Source: Paraburkholderia sp. Tr-20389
GTDB taxonomy: Bacteria; Pseudomonadota; Gammaproteobacteria; Burkholderiales; Burkholderiaceae
DNA: 64,000 nucleotides
Reading direction: 5' to 3'
NCBI RefSeq assembly: GCF_017104565.1
Contig: NZ_JAAGPD010000006.1
Span: forward strand, 124,001-188,000
Each line of letters starts with the position of its first letter. Position 1 is the first letter of the stretch. A program made the position numbers and the translations under genes. Positions 16,591 to 25,315 of the stretch are shown here, one piece after another. The notes under the pieces are model-generated. The model was not told the origin of the DNA. It saw nothing but the letters and a program-made list of their open reading frames with translations, and searched no databases.

Positions 16591-17637
16591 TTACTGCTCG
16601 ATCTGCCTGTTCCAGCGCTGATCCCACTGTGCGCGATGCGCGTTGATCGAATCCCAATCGACCACGGTCACTTTCTTCACCAGATCGTCGAGATTGCCGA
16701 GGCTCTTTTGCATCGCGGGCGTCATGGTCGCGTGCTCGTTGGTCGGAATCTGCTTGCCCGCTGCGGCCGCTTTCGATTGCGCGGGCGCCGACAGCAGGAA
16801 CTGCGCGAGCTTTTGCGCAAGCTGCGGGTCCGCGTTGTTCTTGACGACACACAGATCGACGAGCAACAGCACGGCGCCTTCCTTCGGATTCGCATAGCCG
16901 ACAGGAATGCCCTTGTCTTGCAGATCGCCGACAGCCGTAGGCGTCAGCGGAAAGAGACCCGCTTCGCCCGTCTGCACCATTTCCGAAAGCTTCGCCGAAT
17001 TGGGAATGTACTCGACGACGTTCGGCCCCACCGTGCTCGACCACTTGCTGAAACCCGGCTCGACGTTCTGATCACTCCCGCCCATCAGACGATTGATCGC
17101 GAGAAAGCCATGCAAGCCGAAGGTGCTGCTCGACGCGGACTGAAACACCACTTTGCCCTTGTACTTGGGATTGGCGAAATCCATCCACGATGTAGGCGGC
17201 GCCCAGCCCTTCTCCGCAAACAGCTTCGTGTTGTAGCCGATGCCCGTCATGCCGAGCTGCACGCCCGCGCCGATATCGTCCTTCATCCGCGCGAACGGAT
17301 ACAGCTCTTTCAGCACGGGCGCATCGTCGAGCTTCTGGCACACGCCCATGCTGACGGCGCGCGCCATCACGCCGTCATCGAGAAAGACGACATGCATCTG
17401 CGGGCTGTTGCGATTGGCGAGCAGCTTCGCGAGCACATCCGACGAGGTGCCCGGCACCACCACCACCTTCACGTTGTTGGCTTTCTCGAAGTCGGGCAGC
17501 ACCTGGCTCGTGTACGCCTTCTCCATCGGGCCGCCGTTCATGCCGATGTAGATCGTTTTGGTTTGCGACCAGGCAGGCGCGGCAGTGCCGATCGCGAACA
17601 CGGCGGCCAGTGCCGCGACCGTGCTTGACAGCTTCAT
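16591..17637 (-). CDS. ABC transporter periplasmic binding protein, polyamine/iron-type family 1
   Basis: The start at 17637 has AAGGAG eight bases upstream and gives 348 residues beginning with a signal peptide that ends AAPAWSQ. The mature part shows the PotD/Fe3+-type binding-protein fold (IYIGMNGGPMEKAYTSQVLPDFEKANNVKVVVVPGTSSDVLAKL; GLFPLTPTAVGDLQDKGIPVGYANPKEGA). It is the last gene of the seven-gene operon whose first three genes encode the ATPase and two permeases. The paired flavoenzyme genes suggest the imported compound is an amine, amino-acid derivative or opine that is then oxidised. The substrate itself is unknown. Confidence 0.88.
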   Translation of the reverse strand: MKLSSTVAALAAVFAIGTAAPAWSQTKTIYIGMNGGPMEKAYTSQVLPDFEKANNVKVVVVPGTSSDVLAKLLANRNSPQMHVVFLDDGVMARAVSMGVCQKLDDAPVLKELYPFARMKDDIGAGVQLGMTGIGYNTKLFAEKGWAPPTSWMDFANPKYKGKVVFQSASSSTFGLHGFLAINRLMGGSDQNVEPGFSKWSSTVGPNVVEYIPNSAKLSEMVQTGEAGLFPLTPTAVGDLQDKGIPVGYANPKEGAVLLLVDLCVVKNNADPQLAQKLAQFLLSAPAQSKAAAAGKQIPTNEHATMTPAMQKSLGNLDDLVKKVTVVDWDSINAHRAQWDQRWNRQIEQ

Positions 17638-17657
17638 CGTGGGTCTCCTTGACAAGA

Positions 17658-18785
17658 CTAAAGAACAGCGGGGATCGTGCTTCGGTCGAAGCGGCCGATC
17701 GCGAACGCGTCGAGCGGCGTCGACGTTTCGCCGTCGATCACGAGGTCGGTCAGCACCTCGCCGACACCGGGCGCAAGCAGAAAGCCGCCGCCCGAAAAAC
17801 CGAATGCATGCAGCAGGCGCGGCACGTTCTGGCTCGCGCCGATCACGGGATTGCTGTCGGGCGTTTCGCCTTCGACGCCGCTCCACGTGCGGATCAGCAA
17901 CGCATCGCGCAAGGCGGGCAGCAACGCGCAGGCATCGCGCATCACGGCGCGCGTGGTGTCCGTCGACGGTTGCGCATACTCGCCGTCGCCATGTCCGCGT
18001 CCGCCGCCGATCACGCAGTTGCCGCGCTCGACCTGACGCGCATAGACGCCACCGCCCACCACGCCGAGGTTGTGCATGACGACGCGCGGCAGCGGCTCGG
18101 TCACCCACATGTTTGGATAGATCGGTTTCATCGGCACGGTTTCGCCGAAAAAGCCGGCGATCGTGTTCGCCCACGCGCCTGCACTATTGATCAGCCAGTC
18201 GGCCGTGATGTGCTCGTTGCCCGCGCGAATCCGAAAGCGCGTGCCGTCGTGAGCGATATCGGTGAGCGCGGTTTGCTCGCGCACCACTGCGCCCGCGCGC
18301 TGCGCCGCGCGCGCAAACGCGGGCGACACGAGGCGCGGATTCGCCTGTCCGTCGCTCATGCACAGCGACCCGCCGAGCGCCGCCTCGCCGAGCCACGGAT
18401 AACGCCTGCGAAACGCCGCACCCGCGATCAGTTCGGTGTCGAGCCCGTGTTCACGCGCCATCGCGGCCCATGTTTCGAGCACCGCAAAATCGCTGTCGCG
18501 GCGCGCGAGCCGCAAATGTCCCGATACGACGAGTTCTCCGTCGATGCCGATCAACTCGGGCAAGCGGTCCCACACGCGCCGTGCGCGCATCGCGAGCGGC
18601 ATTTGCTCCACGGGCCGGCCCTGACAGCGCACGCCGCCGTAGTTCACGCCGCTTGCCTGCGCGCCGCAGTGGCGCCGTTCGAACAGCGCGACGCGCACAC
18701 CGCGCCGCGCGAGCATCAGCGCCGCCGACGAACCGACGAGCCCGCCGCCCGCGATCACGACCTGATAGTGGACGGCGTCACTCAT
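17658..18785 (-). CDS. FAD-dependent oxidoreductase, DAO family (HcnC / opine-oxidase beta-like)
   Basis: This is a 375-residue flavoprotein of the glycine/D-amino-acid oxidase family. The FAD motif VVIAGGGLVGSSAALMLARRGVRVALFERR is at the N terminus; later blocks are INSAGAWAN and the C-terminal FGFSGGGFLLAPGVGEVLTDLV. In HcnABC, opine oxidases and trimeric D-hydroxyproline dehydrogenases this subunit oxidises the C-N bond. It starts at 18785, overlapping the end of the upstream flavoprotein gene by eight bases, and precedes the binding-protein gene by 20 bases. The three-subunit arrangement is established for the family; the substrate here is unknown. Confidence 0.88.
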   Translation of the reverse strand: MSDAVHYQVVIAGGGLVGSSAALMLARRGVRVALFERRHCGAQASGVNYGGVRCQGRPVEQMPLAMRARRVWDRLPELIGIDGELVVSGHLRLARRDSDFAVLETWAAMAREHGLDTELIAGAAFRRRYPWLGEAALGGSLCMSDGQANPRLVSPAFARAAQRAGAVVREQTALTDIAHDGTRFRIRAGNEHITADWLINSAGAWANTIAGFFGETVPMKPIYPNMWVTEPLPRVVMHNLGVVGGGVYARQVERGNCVIGGGRGHGDGEYAQPSTDTTRAVMRDACALLPALRDALLIRTWSGVEGETPDSNPVIGASQNVPRLLHAFGFSGGGFLLAPGVGEVLTDLVIDGETSTPLDAFAIGRFDRSTIPAVL

Positions 18786-20205
18786 CGCGTGCTTCCTCGG
18801 GAATCGCCGCGACATCATCGTCGAACAGCATCGGCGAAATGGGGATCGGCTTGATGGGCGCCTGGCTGCGCAGACGGCCGACGCTTTCGAGTGGACGGCC
18901 CGTCTCCTCACTCAGCAGCGCAACGGCCGCTTCGCCGCACATGCGGCCCTGGCAACGTCCCATGCCGATCCGCGTCAACGCCTTCAGACGATTGATCTCG
19001 CTCGCCTCGCCGTTGCGGATGCAGCGGCGCAGCGTGCCCGCATCGACTTCTTCGCAGCGGCACACGGTCATGTCGTCGGGCCATTGCTGCGCGGGTTGTT
19101 GCGGCGGCGCGAAGGCTGCTTCGAGGCCGGCGCGAAATACCGCGATGCGCTGCAGGCTGCGCTCCAGCGTCGCGGCATTCATGCCACCGTGTTGCGTGGG
19201 TTGCGCGATGCCGAGATCGTCGAGCAGCGCGAGTGCCGCGCGGCGTCCCGCGAGTTCCGCGGCATCCGCGCCCGCGATGCCCGCACCATCGCCCGCGAAG
19301 TAGATGCCCGGCACCGAACTGCGTCCCGCCGCATCGCGTTCGGGCAGCCAGCAGCGGTTCAATGCGTCGAAGCGAAAGCGGCAGCCGGCGAGATCGGCGA
19401 GTTGTGTTTCGGGACGCAGACCAAAGCCGAAGCCGACTGCGTCGCACGCGATGTTTGCTTCATTGCCGCTCGACGTTTTGAAGCGAATACCCGTCACGTT
19501 CTGCGCACCCTCGATGCCCGTCAGGGAGACGCCGCGCATCACCTTGATTCCTCGCGCCTTCAACCACGCGACGTAGTACACGCCCTTCGCGAACGTCGAC
19601 GGCTGGCTGACGAGCTTCGGCACCGCCGCCACCTGGCGCGACAGCGCGCTCGTATCCAGCACCGCTTCGATTTGCGCGCCCGCCTTCACGTACTGATACG
19701 CGACGAGATACAGCAGCGGCCCCGTGCCCGCCAGCACGACGCGCCGCCCGATCGCGCAGCCTTGCGCCTTCAGCGCGACCTGCGCGCCGCCCAGCGTGTA
19801 GACGCCCGGCAGGGTCCAGCCAGGCACAGGCAACACACGATCGGTCGCGCCGCTCGCGATGATCAGATGCGTGAACGGCACGCTCGCCTCATGGCCGTTG
19901 CACAGCGTGTCGAGCCTGCGGCCTTCGCACGACCACACGAGCGTGTCCGGCCGATAATCGATCTGCGGCAGCAGCGCGCGCATGGTTTCGTGCACGGCAT
20001 CGGCCTTCTTCGCCTCGAATCCGTACAACGCCGCCTTGCTGCGTTCGAAGCCCGCACCCGCAGGCGGCTGACGATAGATCTGCCCGCCCCAGCGCGCGTT
20101 CTCGTCGAGCACGACGGGCCGGATGCCCGCTGCCGCCAGCGTCTGCGCCGCGCGAATGCCCGCAGGCCCCGCCCCGACGATCACGACCCGCTGTTCCCCG
20201 TTCAT
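18778..20205 (-). CDS. FAD/NAD-type oxidoreductase with C-terminal [2Fe-2S] motif (HcnB / SoxA-like alpha subunit)
   Basis: The 475-residue product begins with a GxGxxG site (VVIVGAGPAGIRAAQTLAAAG) and has a pyridine-nucleotide-disulfide-oxidoreductase fold with a second Rossmann motif (RRVVLAGTGPLLYLVAYQY). The C terminus has a BFD-like cysteine set: VCRCEE at about residue 388, then CQGRMC about 40 residues later. It matches HcnB and the opine/sarcosine oxidase alpha group and would shuttle electrons between flavins and iron-sulfur centres. The start at 20205 forms an ATGA overlap with the upstream ferredoxin-like gene and has AAGGA before it. An ATG at 20214 is an alternative. Confidence 0.9.
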   Translation of the reverse strand: MNGEQRVVIVGAGPAGIRAAQTLAAAGIRPVVLDENARWGGQIYRQPPAGAGFERSKAALYGFEAKKADAVHETMRALLPQIDYRPDTLVWSCEGRRLDTLCNGHEASVPFTHLIIASGATDRVLPVPGWTLPGVYTLGGAQVALKAQGCAIGRRVVLAGTGPLLYLVAYQYVKAGAQIEAVLDTSALSRQVAAVPKLVSQPSTFAKGVYYVAWLKARGIKVMRGVSLTGIEGAQNVTGIRFKTSSGNEANIACDAVGFGFGLRPETQLADLAGCRFRFDALNRCWLPERDAAGRSSVPGIYFAGDGAGIAGADAAELAGRRAALALLDDLGIAQPTQHGGMNAATLERSLQRIAVFRAGLEAAFAPPQQPAQQWPDDMTVCRCEEVDAGTLRRCIRNGEASEINRLKALTRIGMGRCQGRMCGEAAVALLSEETGRPLESVGRLRSQAPIKPIPISPMLFDDDVAAIPEEARDE

Positions 20206-20543
20206 CGCTCGCATCCTTTGACGTCGCGTGCATCGTTCGTCACGACGCGCATACCCTCTTTCACGAGCGTCGAGCAGGCGCGAATGCGCGCGCCGTCTTC
20301 GCAGCGCACCCAGCAGTCCTGGCACGCGCCGATCATGCAAAAGCCCGCGCGTGGCTCGCCGCTGAACTCGCTGTGCCGCACGTGACGCTGCTGCATCAGG
20401 ATCGCGGTCAACACCGTATCGCCCGTCAGCGCGGCGACTTCGACGCCATCGAGAAAGAACGACAACGGTGTGCGCCCTGCTTCGGCGACGCGCAGCAACT
20501 GGCTGCTGGAACTGGACATGTGAGCGTGAAGGGAAGAAGCCAT
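20202..20543 (-). CDS. Small (2Fe-2S)-binding protein (HcnA / opine-oxidase gamma-like)
   Basis: This 113-residue protein has a plant-type ferredoxin fold. Cluster ligands are visible in FCMIGACQDC and in IRACST, giving the C-x4-C-x2-C ... C pattern. The N-terminal segment TPLSFFLDGVEVAALTGDTVLTAIL is the usual beta-grasp start. The start at 20543 overlaps the permease stop as TGATG; a second ATG at 20519 is possible, and neither has a strong ribosome site, so coupling to the upstream gene seems likely. Together with the next two genes it makes a complete HcnABC-like trio. Confidence 0.88.
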   Translation of the reverse strand: MASSLHAHMSSSSSQLLRVAEAGRTPLSFFLDGVEVAALTGDTVLTAILMQQRHVRHSEFSGEPRAGFCMIGACQDCWVRCEDGARIRACSTLVKEGMRVVTNDARDVKGCER

Positions 20544-21337
20544 CAGTGCTGGCCGATCAGAATGCGGTTGAGCCCGTACACGCGATCGAGCAGCAGCATC
20601 GCGCCCGCCGTGATGAAAATGACGAGCGCGGAGACGGACGCCATCATCGGATCGATCGATTCGGTGGCGTACATGTACATGCGCACCGGCAGCGTGACCG
20701 TCTGCGGCGACGTGATGAAGACCGACATCGTCAGCTCGTCGAAGCTGTTGATGAACGCAAGCAGCCAGCCGCCCGTGATGCCGGGCACGATCATCGGCAG
20801 CGTAATGCGGCGAAACGTGGTCCACGCATCGGCGCCGAGCGACGACGCCGCATGCTCGATGCTGCGATCGAGCCCGCTCACCGACGCGAGCACGAGCCGC
20901 ATCACGAACGGCGTGATCACTACCATGTGCGCCAGAATCAGCCACGCGAACGAACCCGTCGCGCCGATCAGCGCAAAGAAGCGCAGCATCGCGATGCCGA
21001 GCACGAGGCCGGGAATCACCAGCGGCGACAGCAGCAGCGCGTTGAGAAAGTTACGCCCCGGGAAGCGCGCGCGGCCGATTGCGAGTCCTGCGGGCAACGC
21101 AATGACGAGCGACAGCGTCGCCGACGCGAAAGCGAGTTTCAGGCTGTTGAAGAAGGCCGAAATGAAGTCGGGATAGTCGAGGATCGCGCGAAACCAGCGC
21201 AGCGAGAAACCGTGCGTCGGCAGCGTCAGCGTCTCGTCGGGTGTGAACGCGACGAGCACGACGATCGCCAGCGGCGCGAGCACGAACAGGATCACGATGG
21301 TATGGAACGCGAGTGCAAAGAAGCCGTTCTTGCGCAT
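20543..21337 (-). CDS. ABC transporter inner-membrane permease (PotC-like)
   Basis: This 264-residue membrane protein has about six helices and the binding-protein-dependent transport signature around residues 150-185 (EHAASSLGADAWTTFRRITLPMIVPGI), where it contacts the ATPase. Similarity is to the second permease (PotC/YdcV type) of polyamine and opine importers. It starts 23 bases after the other permease gene. A second hydrophobic segment near the C terminus (SALVIFITAGAMLLLDRVYGL) completes the pore domain. Confidence 0.92.
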   Translation of the reverse strand: MRKNGFFALAFHTIVILFVLAPLAIVVLVAFTPDETLTLPTHGFSLRWFRAILDYPDFISAFFNSLKLAFASATLSLVIALPAGLAIGRARFPGRNFLNALLLSPLVIPGLVLGIAMLRFFALIGATGSFAWLILAHMVVITPFVMRLVLASVSGLDRSIEHAASSLGADAWTTFRRITLPMIVPGITGGWLLAFINSFDELTMSVFITSPQTVTLPVRMYMYATESIDPMMASVSALVIFITAGAMLLLDRVYGLNRILIGQH

Positions 21338-21360
21338 GATGTTTCGCTCGTCCGTTCGAA

Positions 21361-22266
21361 TCAGCCCATGCTGCGGGCGTAACGCCGCTCGAGCACGCGA
21401 TAGTAGGTGAGCATCACGACGAGGTTCGCGACCAGCAGCAGCATCGCGATCGTCGCGCCGAGCGGCCAGTTCATCGAACTCAGGAACTGGTCATAGACGG
21501 CCGTCGCCGCCACCTTCAGGCGCCTGCCGCCGAGCAGACCCGGAATCGCGAATGCGCTCGCCGACAGTCCGAACACCATCAGGCTGCCGGACAGAATGCC
21601 GGGCACGAGTTGCGGCAGAACGATGCGGCGCAGCGTGGTCGCGGGCGACGCCATCAGCGAGAGCGCGGCATTCTCGGTCTGCGGATCGAGCCGTTGCAGG
21701 GCGGTCCAGACGGGAATCACCATGAACGGCAGCATCACGTGAACGAGCGCGATGACGATCGCGAAGGTCGTGTATTCGAGCTTGTACGGTCCGAGGCCGA
21801 ACAGCGCGAACGCCTGATTGACGAGGCCGTTCGTGTTCAGCAGCATGCTCCAGCCGAACGCGCGCACCACGACGGACACGAGCAGCGGCGCGAGTATTAC
21901 CAGCAGGAAGAGCGAGCGCCACGGGTCGCGCATGCGCGACAGCACGTACGCTTCAGGCGTGCCGATCGCGATGCACAGTACGGTGGTCAGCAACGCGATA
22001 CCGAACGTGCGCAGAAAGATGGTGTGGAAATACGATGAGCCGAGCACTTCCACATAGTTATGAAAATCGAACGCGGCAACTGGTCCGCTCGCGGGATCGA
22101 AACGATAGAAGGTGAGCGCGAACGTCATCGCGAGCGGCACGAGCACGAGCGTCGCGAAGAGGATCAGCGCGGGCGCGCTCATCAGCCAGAGCGGCACGAA
22201 TGCCTGCCACGGCGCGCGCGCCGCACGTTCGCCCGTAGCCGGCGTAGCGGGCAGCGTGCTATCCAT
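21361..22266 (-). CDS. ABC transporter inner-membrane permease (PotB-like)
   Basis: This 301-residue permease has a cytoplasmic N-terminal tail and six predicted membrane helices (FVPLWLMSAPALILFATLVLVPLAMTFALTF is the first). The EAA-like loop NAALSLMASPATTLRRIVLPQLVPGI contacts the ATPase. It corresponds to PotB/YdcU-type subunits. The start overlaps the end of the ATPase gene by eight bases, so the first genes of the operon are tightly coupled. Confidence 0.92.
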   Translation of the reverse strand: MDSTLPATPATGERAARAPWQAFVPLWLMSAPALILFATLVLVPLAMTFALTFYRFDPASGPVAAFDFHNYVEVLGSSYFHTIFLRTFGIALLTTVLCIAIGTPEAYVLSRMRDPWRSLFLLVILAPLLVSVVVRAFGWSMLLNTNGLVNQAFALFGLGPYKLEYTTFAIVIALVHVMLPFMVIPVWTALQRLDPQTENAALSLMASPATTLRRIVLPQLVPGILSGSLMVFGLSASAFAIPGLLGGRRLKVAATAVYDQFLSSMNWPLGATIAMLLLVANLVVMLTYYRVLERRYARSMG

Positions 22267-23350
22267 GCGCGCGCTCCTGGCCGATCAGACGCAGCGAACC
22301 GGCGTGCCAGTCGATGCCGACTTGCGCGCCTTCCGGATACGGTTCGTCGCCATGGTTCTGGCAGCACACCAGCATCTCGCCGACTCGGCTGTCGAGCCGA
22401 TACAGCCACTGGCTGCCGAGAAAAAAGCGGCTCGTCACGTTGCCCGAAATGCGCCCTTTATCGGGTGTGCACAGCTTCAGTTTTTCCGGACGAATGCACA
22501 GCGTAACGGCATCGCCGACATCGATTGTCTGGCCTTGCGAAGCAAGCTGCGCCACGCTGCCCGTCTCCGCGAGATCGTGACCAAGGTCGATGCGGATCGC
22601 GTCACCGTCGCGCGAGACGATCTTGCCCGTCAGCATGTTCGCCTTGCCGATGAACTGCGAAACAAAGAGGTTTTCCGGCCGCTCGTACGCGCGATACGGC
22701 GTGTCGATCTGCGTGATGTGTCCCGCTTCCATCACGACCACACGGTCGCTGATCGACAGCGCTTCCGATTGATCGTGCGTGACCATGATCGTCGTCGTGC
22801 CGATCTTGCGCTGGATGGCGCGCAACTCGAACTGCATGTCTTCGCGCAGCTTCGCATCGAGGTTCGACATCGGTTCATCCAGCAGCAGCACCGGCGGCGC
22901 GATCACGATTGCGCGGGCAATCGCGACGCGTTGCCGCTGACCGCCCGACAGCTCGCGCGGAAACCGATGCGCGAGCGCATCGAGCCGCACCAGCGCCAAT
23001 GCTTCGCGCACGCGGTCCGCGCGCTCCGCTTTATCGAGGCCGCGCATTTCGAGCCCGAAGCTCACGTTTTGCGCGACGCTCATGTGCGGAAACAGCGCGT
23101 AGCTTTGAAAGACGATGCCGAGGCCGCGCCGGTTCGGCTTCATATGCGTGATGTCGCGGCCATCGAGCGTGATACGGCCGCGCGACGTTTCGATAAATCC
23201 GGCGATCATCTGCAGTGTCGTCGTCTTGCCGCAGCCCGACGGGCCCAGCAGCGAAACGAACTCGCCCTTTTCCACCGACAGGTTGATGCCCGTCACGGCA
23301 TGCAGGTCGCCGAACGACTTCGAAACGTCGGTCAATGTGAGGAACGACAT
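22259..23350 (-). CDS. ABC transporter ATPase (PotA-like)
   Basis: This 363-residue ATPase energises the importer. Walker A is GPSGCGKTT near residue 36, the signature is LSGGQRQRVAIARA near residue 134, Walker B is VLLLDEPMSNLD, and the switch histidine is in MVTHDQSEA. A C-terminal TOBE-type domain (about 275-360, IRPEKLKL) is present, as in PotA and other polyamine/opine importers. It is the first gene of the leftward seven-gene operon and faces the IclR gene across 289 bases containing operator-like palindromes. Confidence 0.94.
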   Translation of the reverse strand: MSFLTLTDVSKSFGDLHAVTGINLSVEKGEFVSLLGPSGCGKTTTLQMIAGFIETSRGRITLDGRDITHMKPNRRGLGIVFQSYALFPHMSVAQNVSFGLEMRGLDKAERADRVREALALVRLDALAHRFPRELSGGQRQRVAIARAIVIAPPVLLLDEPMSNLDAKLREDMQFELRAIQRKIGTTTIMVTHDQSEALSISDRVVVMEAGHITQIDTPYRAYERPENLFVSQFIGKANMLTGKIVSRDGDAIRIDLGHDLAETGSVAQLASQGQTIDVGDAVTLCIRPEKLKLCTPDKGRISGNVTSRFFLGSQWLYRLDSRVGEMLVCCQNHGDEPYPEGAQVGIDWHAGSLRLIGQERAHG

Positions 23351-23472
23351 GGTCTGGCCTTTCGGTGCGAGGCACCGGCTGTATCGACGAGTGTCTGTTG
23401 AGCCGACTCTAGCTAGCCAAATTCCAGAGCGTCAATGTCAAATTCCACTCAACGATATAAAGATCCAATTTC

Positions 23473-23487
23473 TTCCATTCAGTGGAA
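23473..23487. promoter_or_regulatory. Candidate IclR operator 2 (transporter side)
   Basis: TTCCATT-C-AGTGGAA (23473-23487) is a near-perfect palindrome, one base away from the perfect site at 23606. Half-sites TTCCACT also occur at about 23441 and 23514. It lies about 120 bases upstream of the ATPase start, suitable for control of the importer operon. Confidence 0.55.
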
Positions 23488-23605
23488 TATATTTGCTCGA
23501 CTGAATGTCATCGTTCCACTGCGTGTCATTAGTGAAAATACCGAGCACACCGCTGAACGGCGATTGGCGTGCCGCAGTAGTTTTTTAGGCTGAACATCGG
23601 CTAGT

Positions 23606-23622
23606 ATTCCATTCAATGGAAT
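23606..23622. promoter_or_regulatory. Candidate IclR operator 1 (regulator side)
   Basis: ATTCCATT-C-AATGGAAT is a perfect 17-base palindrome ending 17 bases before the IclR start codon. The position suggests autoregulation. The same core recurs at 23473, so the pair probably coordinates both directions. Confidence 0.6.
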
Positions 23623-23639
23623 TCTGATCGAGATCGCCG

Positions 23640-24485
23640 ATGAATCCTTCGAAGGACCCCGACGCGCCAGGCACGGGCATGTTGCAGCGCGCATTCGCGG
23701 TGATGCGCGCGCTCGGCGAGATTCAGCCGGAAGGCGGTCGCGTGACTCGCATCGCGAAGGCCGTCGGGCTTACGCAGGCCACCGTGCATCGCATCCTGCA
23801 TGCGCTCATCGCCGAAGGCATCGTCGAGCAGGATCAGAACACGAAGCTCTACCGGCTCAGCGTCGACTTCTTTGCGCTCGCCGCGCAAGCGGGCAATCCG
23901 AGCGGCATGCGAGCGTTGTGCCGCCCCGCTCTTCTGCGTTTGTGCGCGAGCCTCGGCGATACGATCTTTCTGCTCGTCAAAAGCAGCTTCGACGCCGTGT
24001 GCCTCGATATGTGCGAAGGGCCGTTTCCGATCCGCTCGTTTACGGGTGATATCGGCGGCCGCGTCGCATTGGGTATCGGCCAGGGCAGCCTCGCGATTCT
24101 CGCGTTCCTGCCCGAGGCGGAGCGCGAAGAGATCATTCGCTTCAACGTCCCGCGTCTGCGCAGCTATGGCGTACTCGATGAAGTCTATTTGCGCACGGAG
24201 ATCGAACGCGTGCGCCAGCTCGGCTACGCGGGGCGCAATAGCGGCGTGCTGGAAGGGATGGCCGGCGTCGCCGTGCCGATCATCGACCGCACGGGTTGCG
24301 CGGTGGCCGCGTTGAGCGTCGGCACGTTGTCGGCGCGTCTCGGTGAAGACCGGCTGCCGATGGTCGTCGAACTTCTCAAACGGCAAGCGGACCTCATCGG
24401 TCCGCAAGTCAATCCGTTCGACGTGGCGATGCGTCGGCCCATGCATGGCCTCACGCGTGCGATGACGACGGAACCTATTGCCTGA
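23640..24485 (+). CDS. IclR-family transcriptional regulator
   Basis: The 281-residue product has an N-terminal winged helix (about residues 14-75: MLQRAFAVMRALGEIQPEGGRVTRIAKAVGLTQATVHRILHALIAEGIVEQ) and the IclR effector-binding domain (about 95-265; GQGSLAILAFLPEAEREEII and GVAVPIIDRTGCAVAALSVGT). IclR proteins sense small organic acids or amines. It is divergent from the importer/oxidase operon and separated from it by matching palindromes, so it is the likely regulator. Its 3' end overlaps the convergent lipoprotein gene by 11 bases. Confidence 0.93.
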   Translation: MNPSKDPDAPGTGMLQRAFAVMRALGEIQPEGGRVTRIAKAVGLTQATVHRILHALIAEGIVEQDQNTKLYRLSVDFFALAAQAGNPSGMRALCRPALLRLCASLGDTIFLLVKSSFDAVCLDMCEGPFPIRSFTGDIGGRVALGIGQGSLAILAFLPEAEREEIIRFNVPRLRSYGVLDEVYLRTEIERVRQLGYAGRNSGVLEGMAGVAVPIIDRTGCAVAALSVGTLSARLGEDRLPMVVELLKRQADLIGPQVNPFDVAMRRPMHGLTRAMTTEPIA

Positions 24486-25206
24486 TACTCGCCGCGGACA
24501 CGGACGCCTTTGCCAGCGGATGCGCAAGACCCGCCTGCGTCATCAGCGACACGGCGGCTGAATCGGGCATGCCGTTGCTATCGATGGCGCCTGCTTTCGC
24601 CAGCGCGTCGAGATCGCTGTCGACGCCCGCCTGCCCGACCGTGAACGGCGTCGTCAGGAACGCAGGCACGGACAGCGTGAGCGCATAGTGCTGCTGCAGA
24701 TTCGCGACGACAGCGGATTGCGCAGCCAGCACGTTGCTCTGGTTCGAAAGCGCCTGCTGGAATTGCACGTTGGTGGAAAAGCTCGCGATCAGATTGGACT
24801 CGCTCGTGCCGAGTTGCGCGGCGAGGTAGACGATCATCAGTTCCGTTTCGGGCGTCGTGTTGAACGTGCCGCCCGCGAACACCGGCGAATGCAGCGTCGT
24901 GTTGCCCGACGTCACCGCGATCATGCAAGGGAGCGTCGCATTGAACGCGAGGCTGTAGCGTCCGCCGCCGTCCGATAGCGTGGCACCCGCGCCTTGTGCG
25001 CAGGTCGCGTTGACGTTCGCGCTGGCGAGCGCCTTGCCCGTGGCCGCCGTGCCTGCCAGTGCGACGCTCGGTGTCGGGTTCGTGGCGACACAACCGTCGA
25101 AGCCGATGCACACGCTGCCGCCACCACAGGCAGCGAGCGTCGCAAGCGAAGCCGCACAAAAAACAGACGACGCAGGACGAACGAAGCGTGCAACGCGAAG
25201 AGTCAT
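24475..25206 (-). CDS. Putative secreted lipoprotein of unknown function
   Basis: The 243-residue product starts with a signal peptide and lipobox LAAC followed by GGGS, so export and lipidation are likely. The body is Ala/Thr/Ser-rich; residues of about 45-110 resemble a carboxypeptidase-regulatory or bacterial Ig-like beta domain (LAGTAATGKALASANVNATCAQGAGATLSDGGGRYSLAF), seen in cell-surface lipoproteins. The rest is helical. I do not recognise a catalytic motif. It is convergent with the IclR gene, with which it overlaps slightly, and downstream of ohr on the same strand. Confidence 0.75.
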   Translation of the reverse strand: MTLRVARFVRPASSVFCAASLATLAACGGGSVCIGFDGCVATNPTPSVALAGTAATGKALASANVNATCAQGAGATLSDGGGRYSLAFNATLPCMIAVTSGNTTLHSPVFAGGTFNTTPETELMIVYLAAQLGTSESNLIASFSTNVQFQQALSNQSNVLAAQSAVVANLQQHYALTLSVPAFLTTPFTVGQAGVDSDLDALAKAGAIDSNGMPDSAAVSLMTQAGLAHPLAKASVSAASIRQ

Positions 25207-25222
25207 GACCGTCTGCCGTCGA

Positions 25223-25262
25223 GGGAAAGGGCGCGTGTTTTCATTCTAGCGCGCCCTTTCCC
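25223..25262. terminator. Long hairpin between ohr and the lipoprotein gene
   Basis: GGGAAAGGGCGCG (25223-25235) and CGCGCCCTTTCCC (25250-25262) pair perfectly over 13 bases with a 14-base loop. It lies 53 bases past the ohr stop and 16 bases before the lipoprotein ATG. On the minus strand it could end ohr transcription or fold in the lipoprotein leader; no U-run follows. Confidence 0.5.
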
Positions 25263-25315
25263 GTCGATCTGACGCTTGGCTCGCGACGTCAGCGTTGCTG
25301 CGATCGACGCACGCG

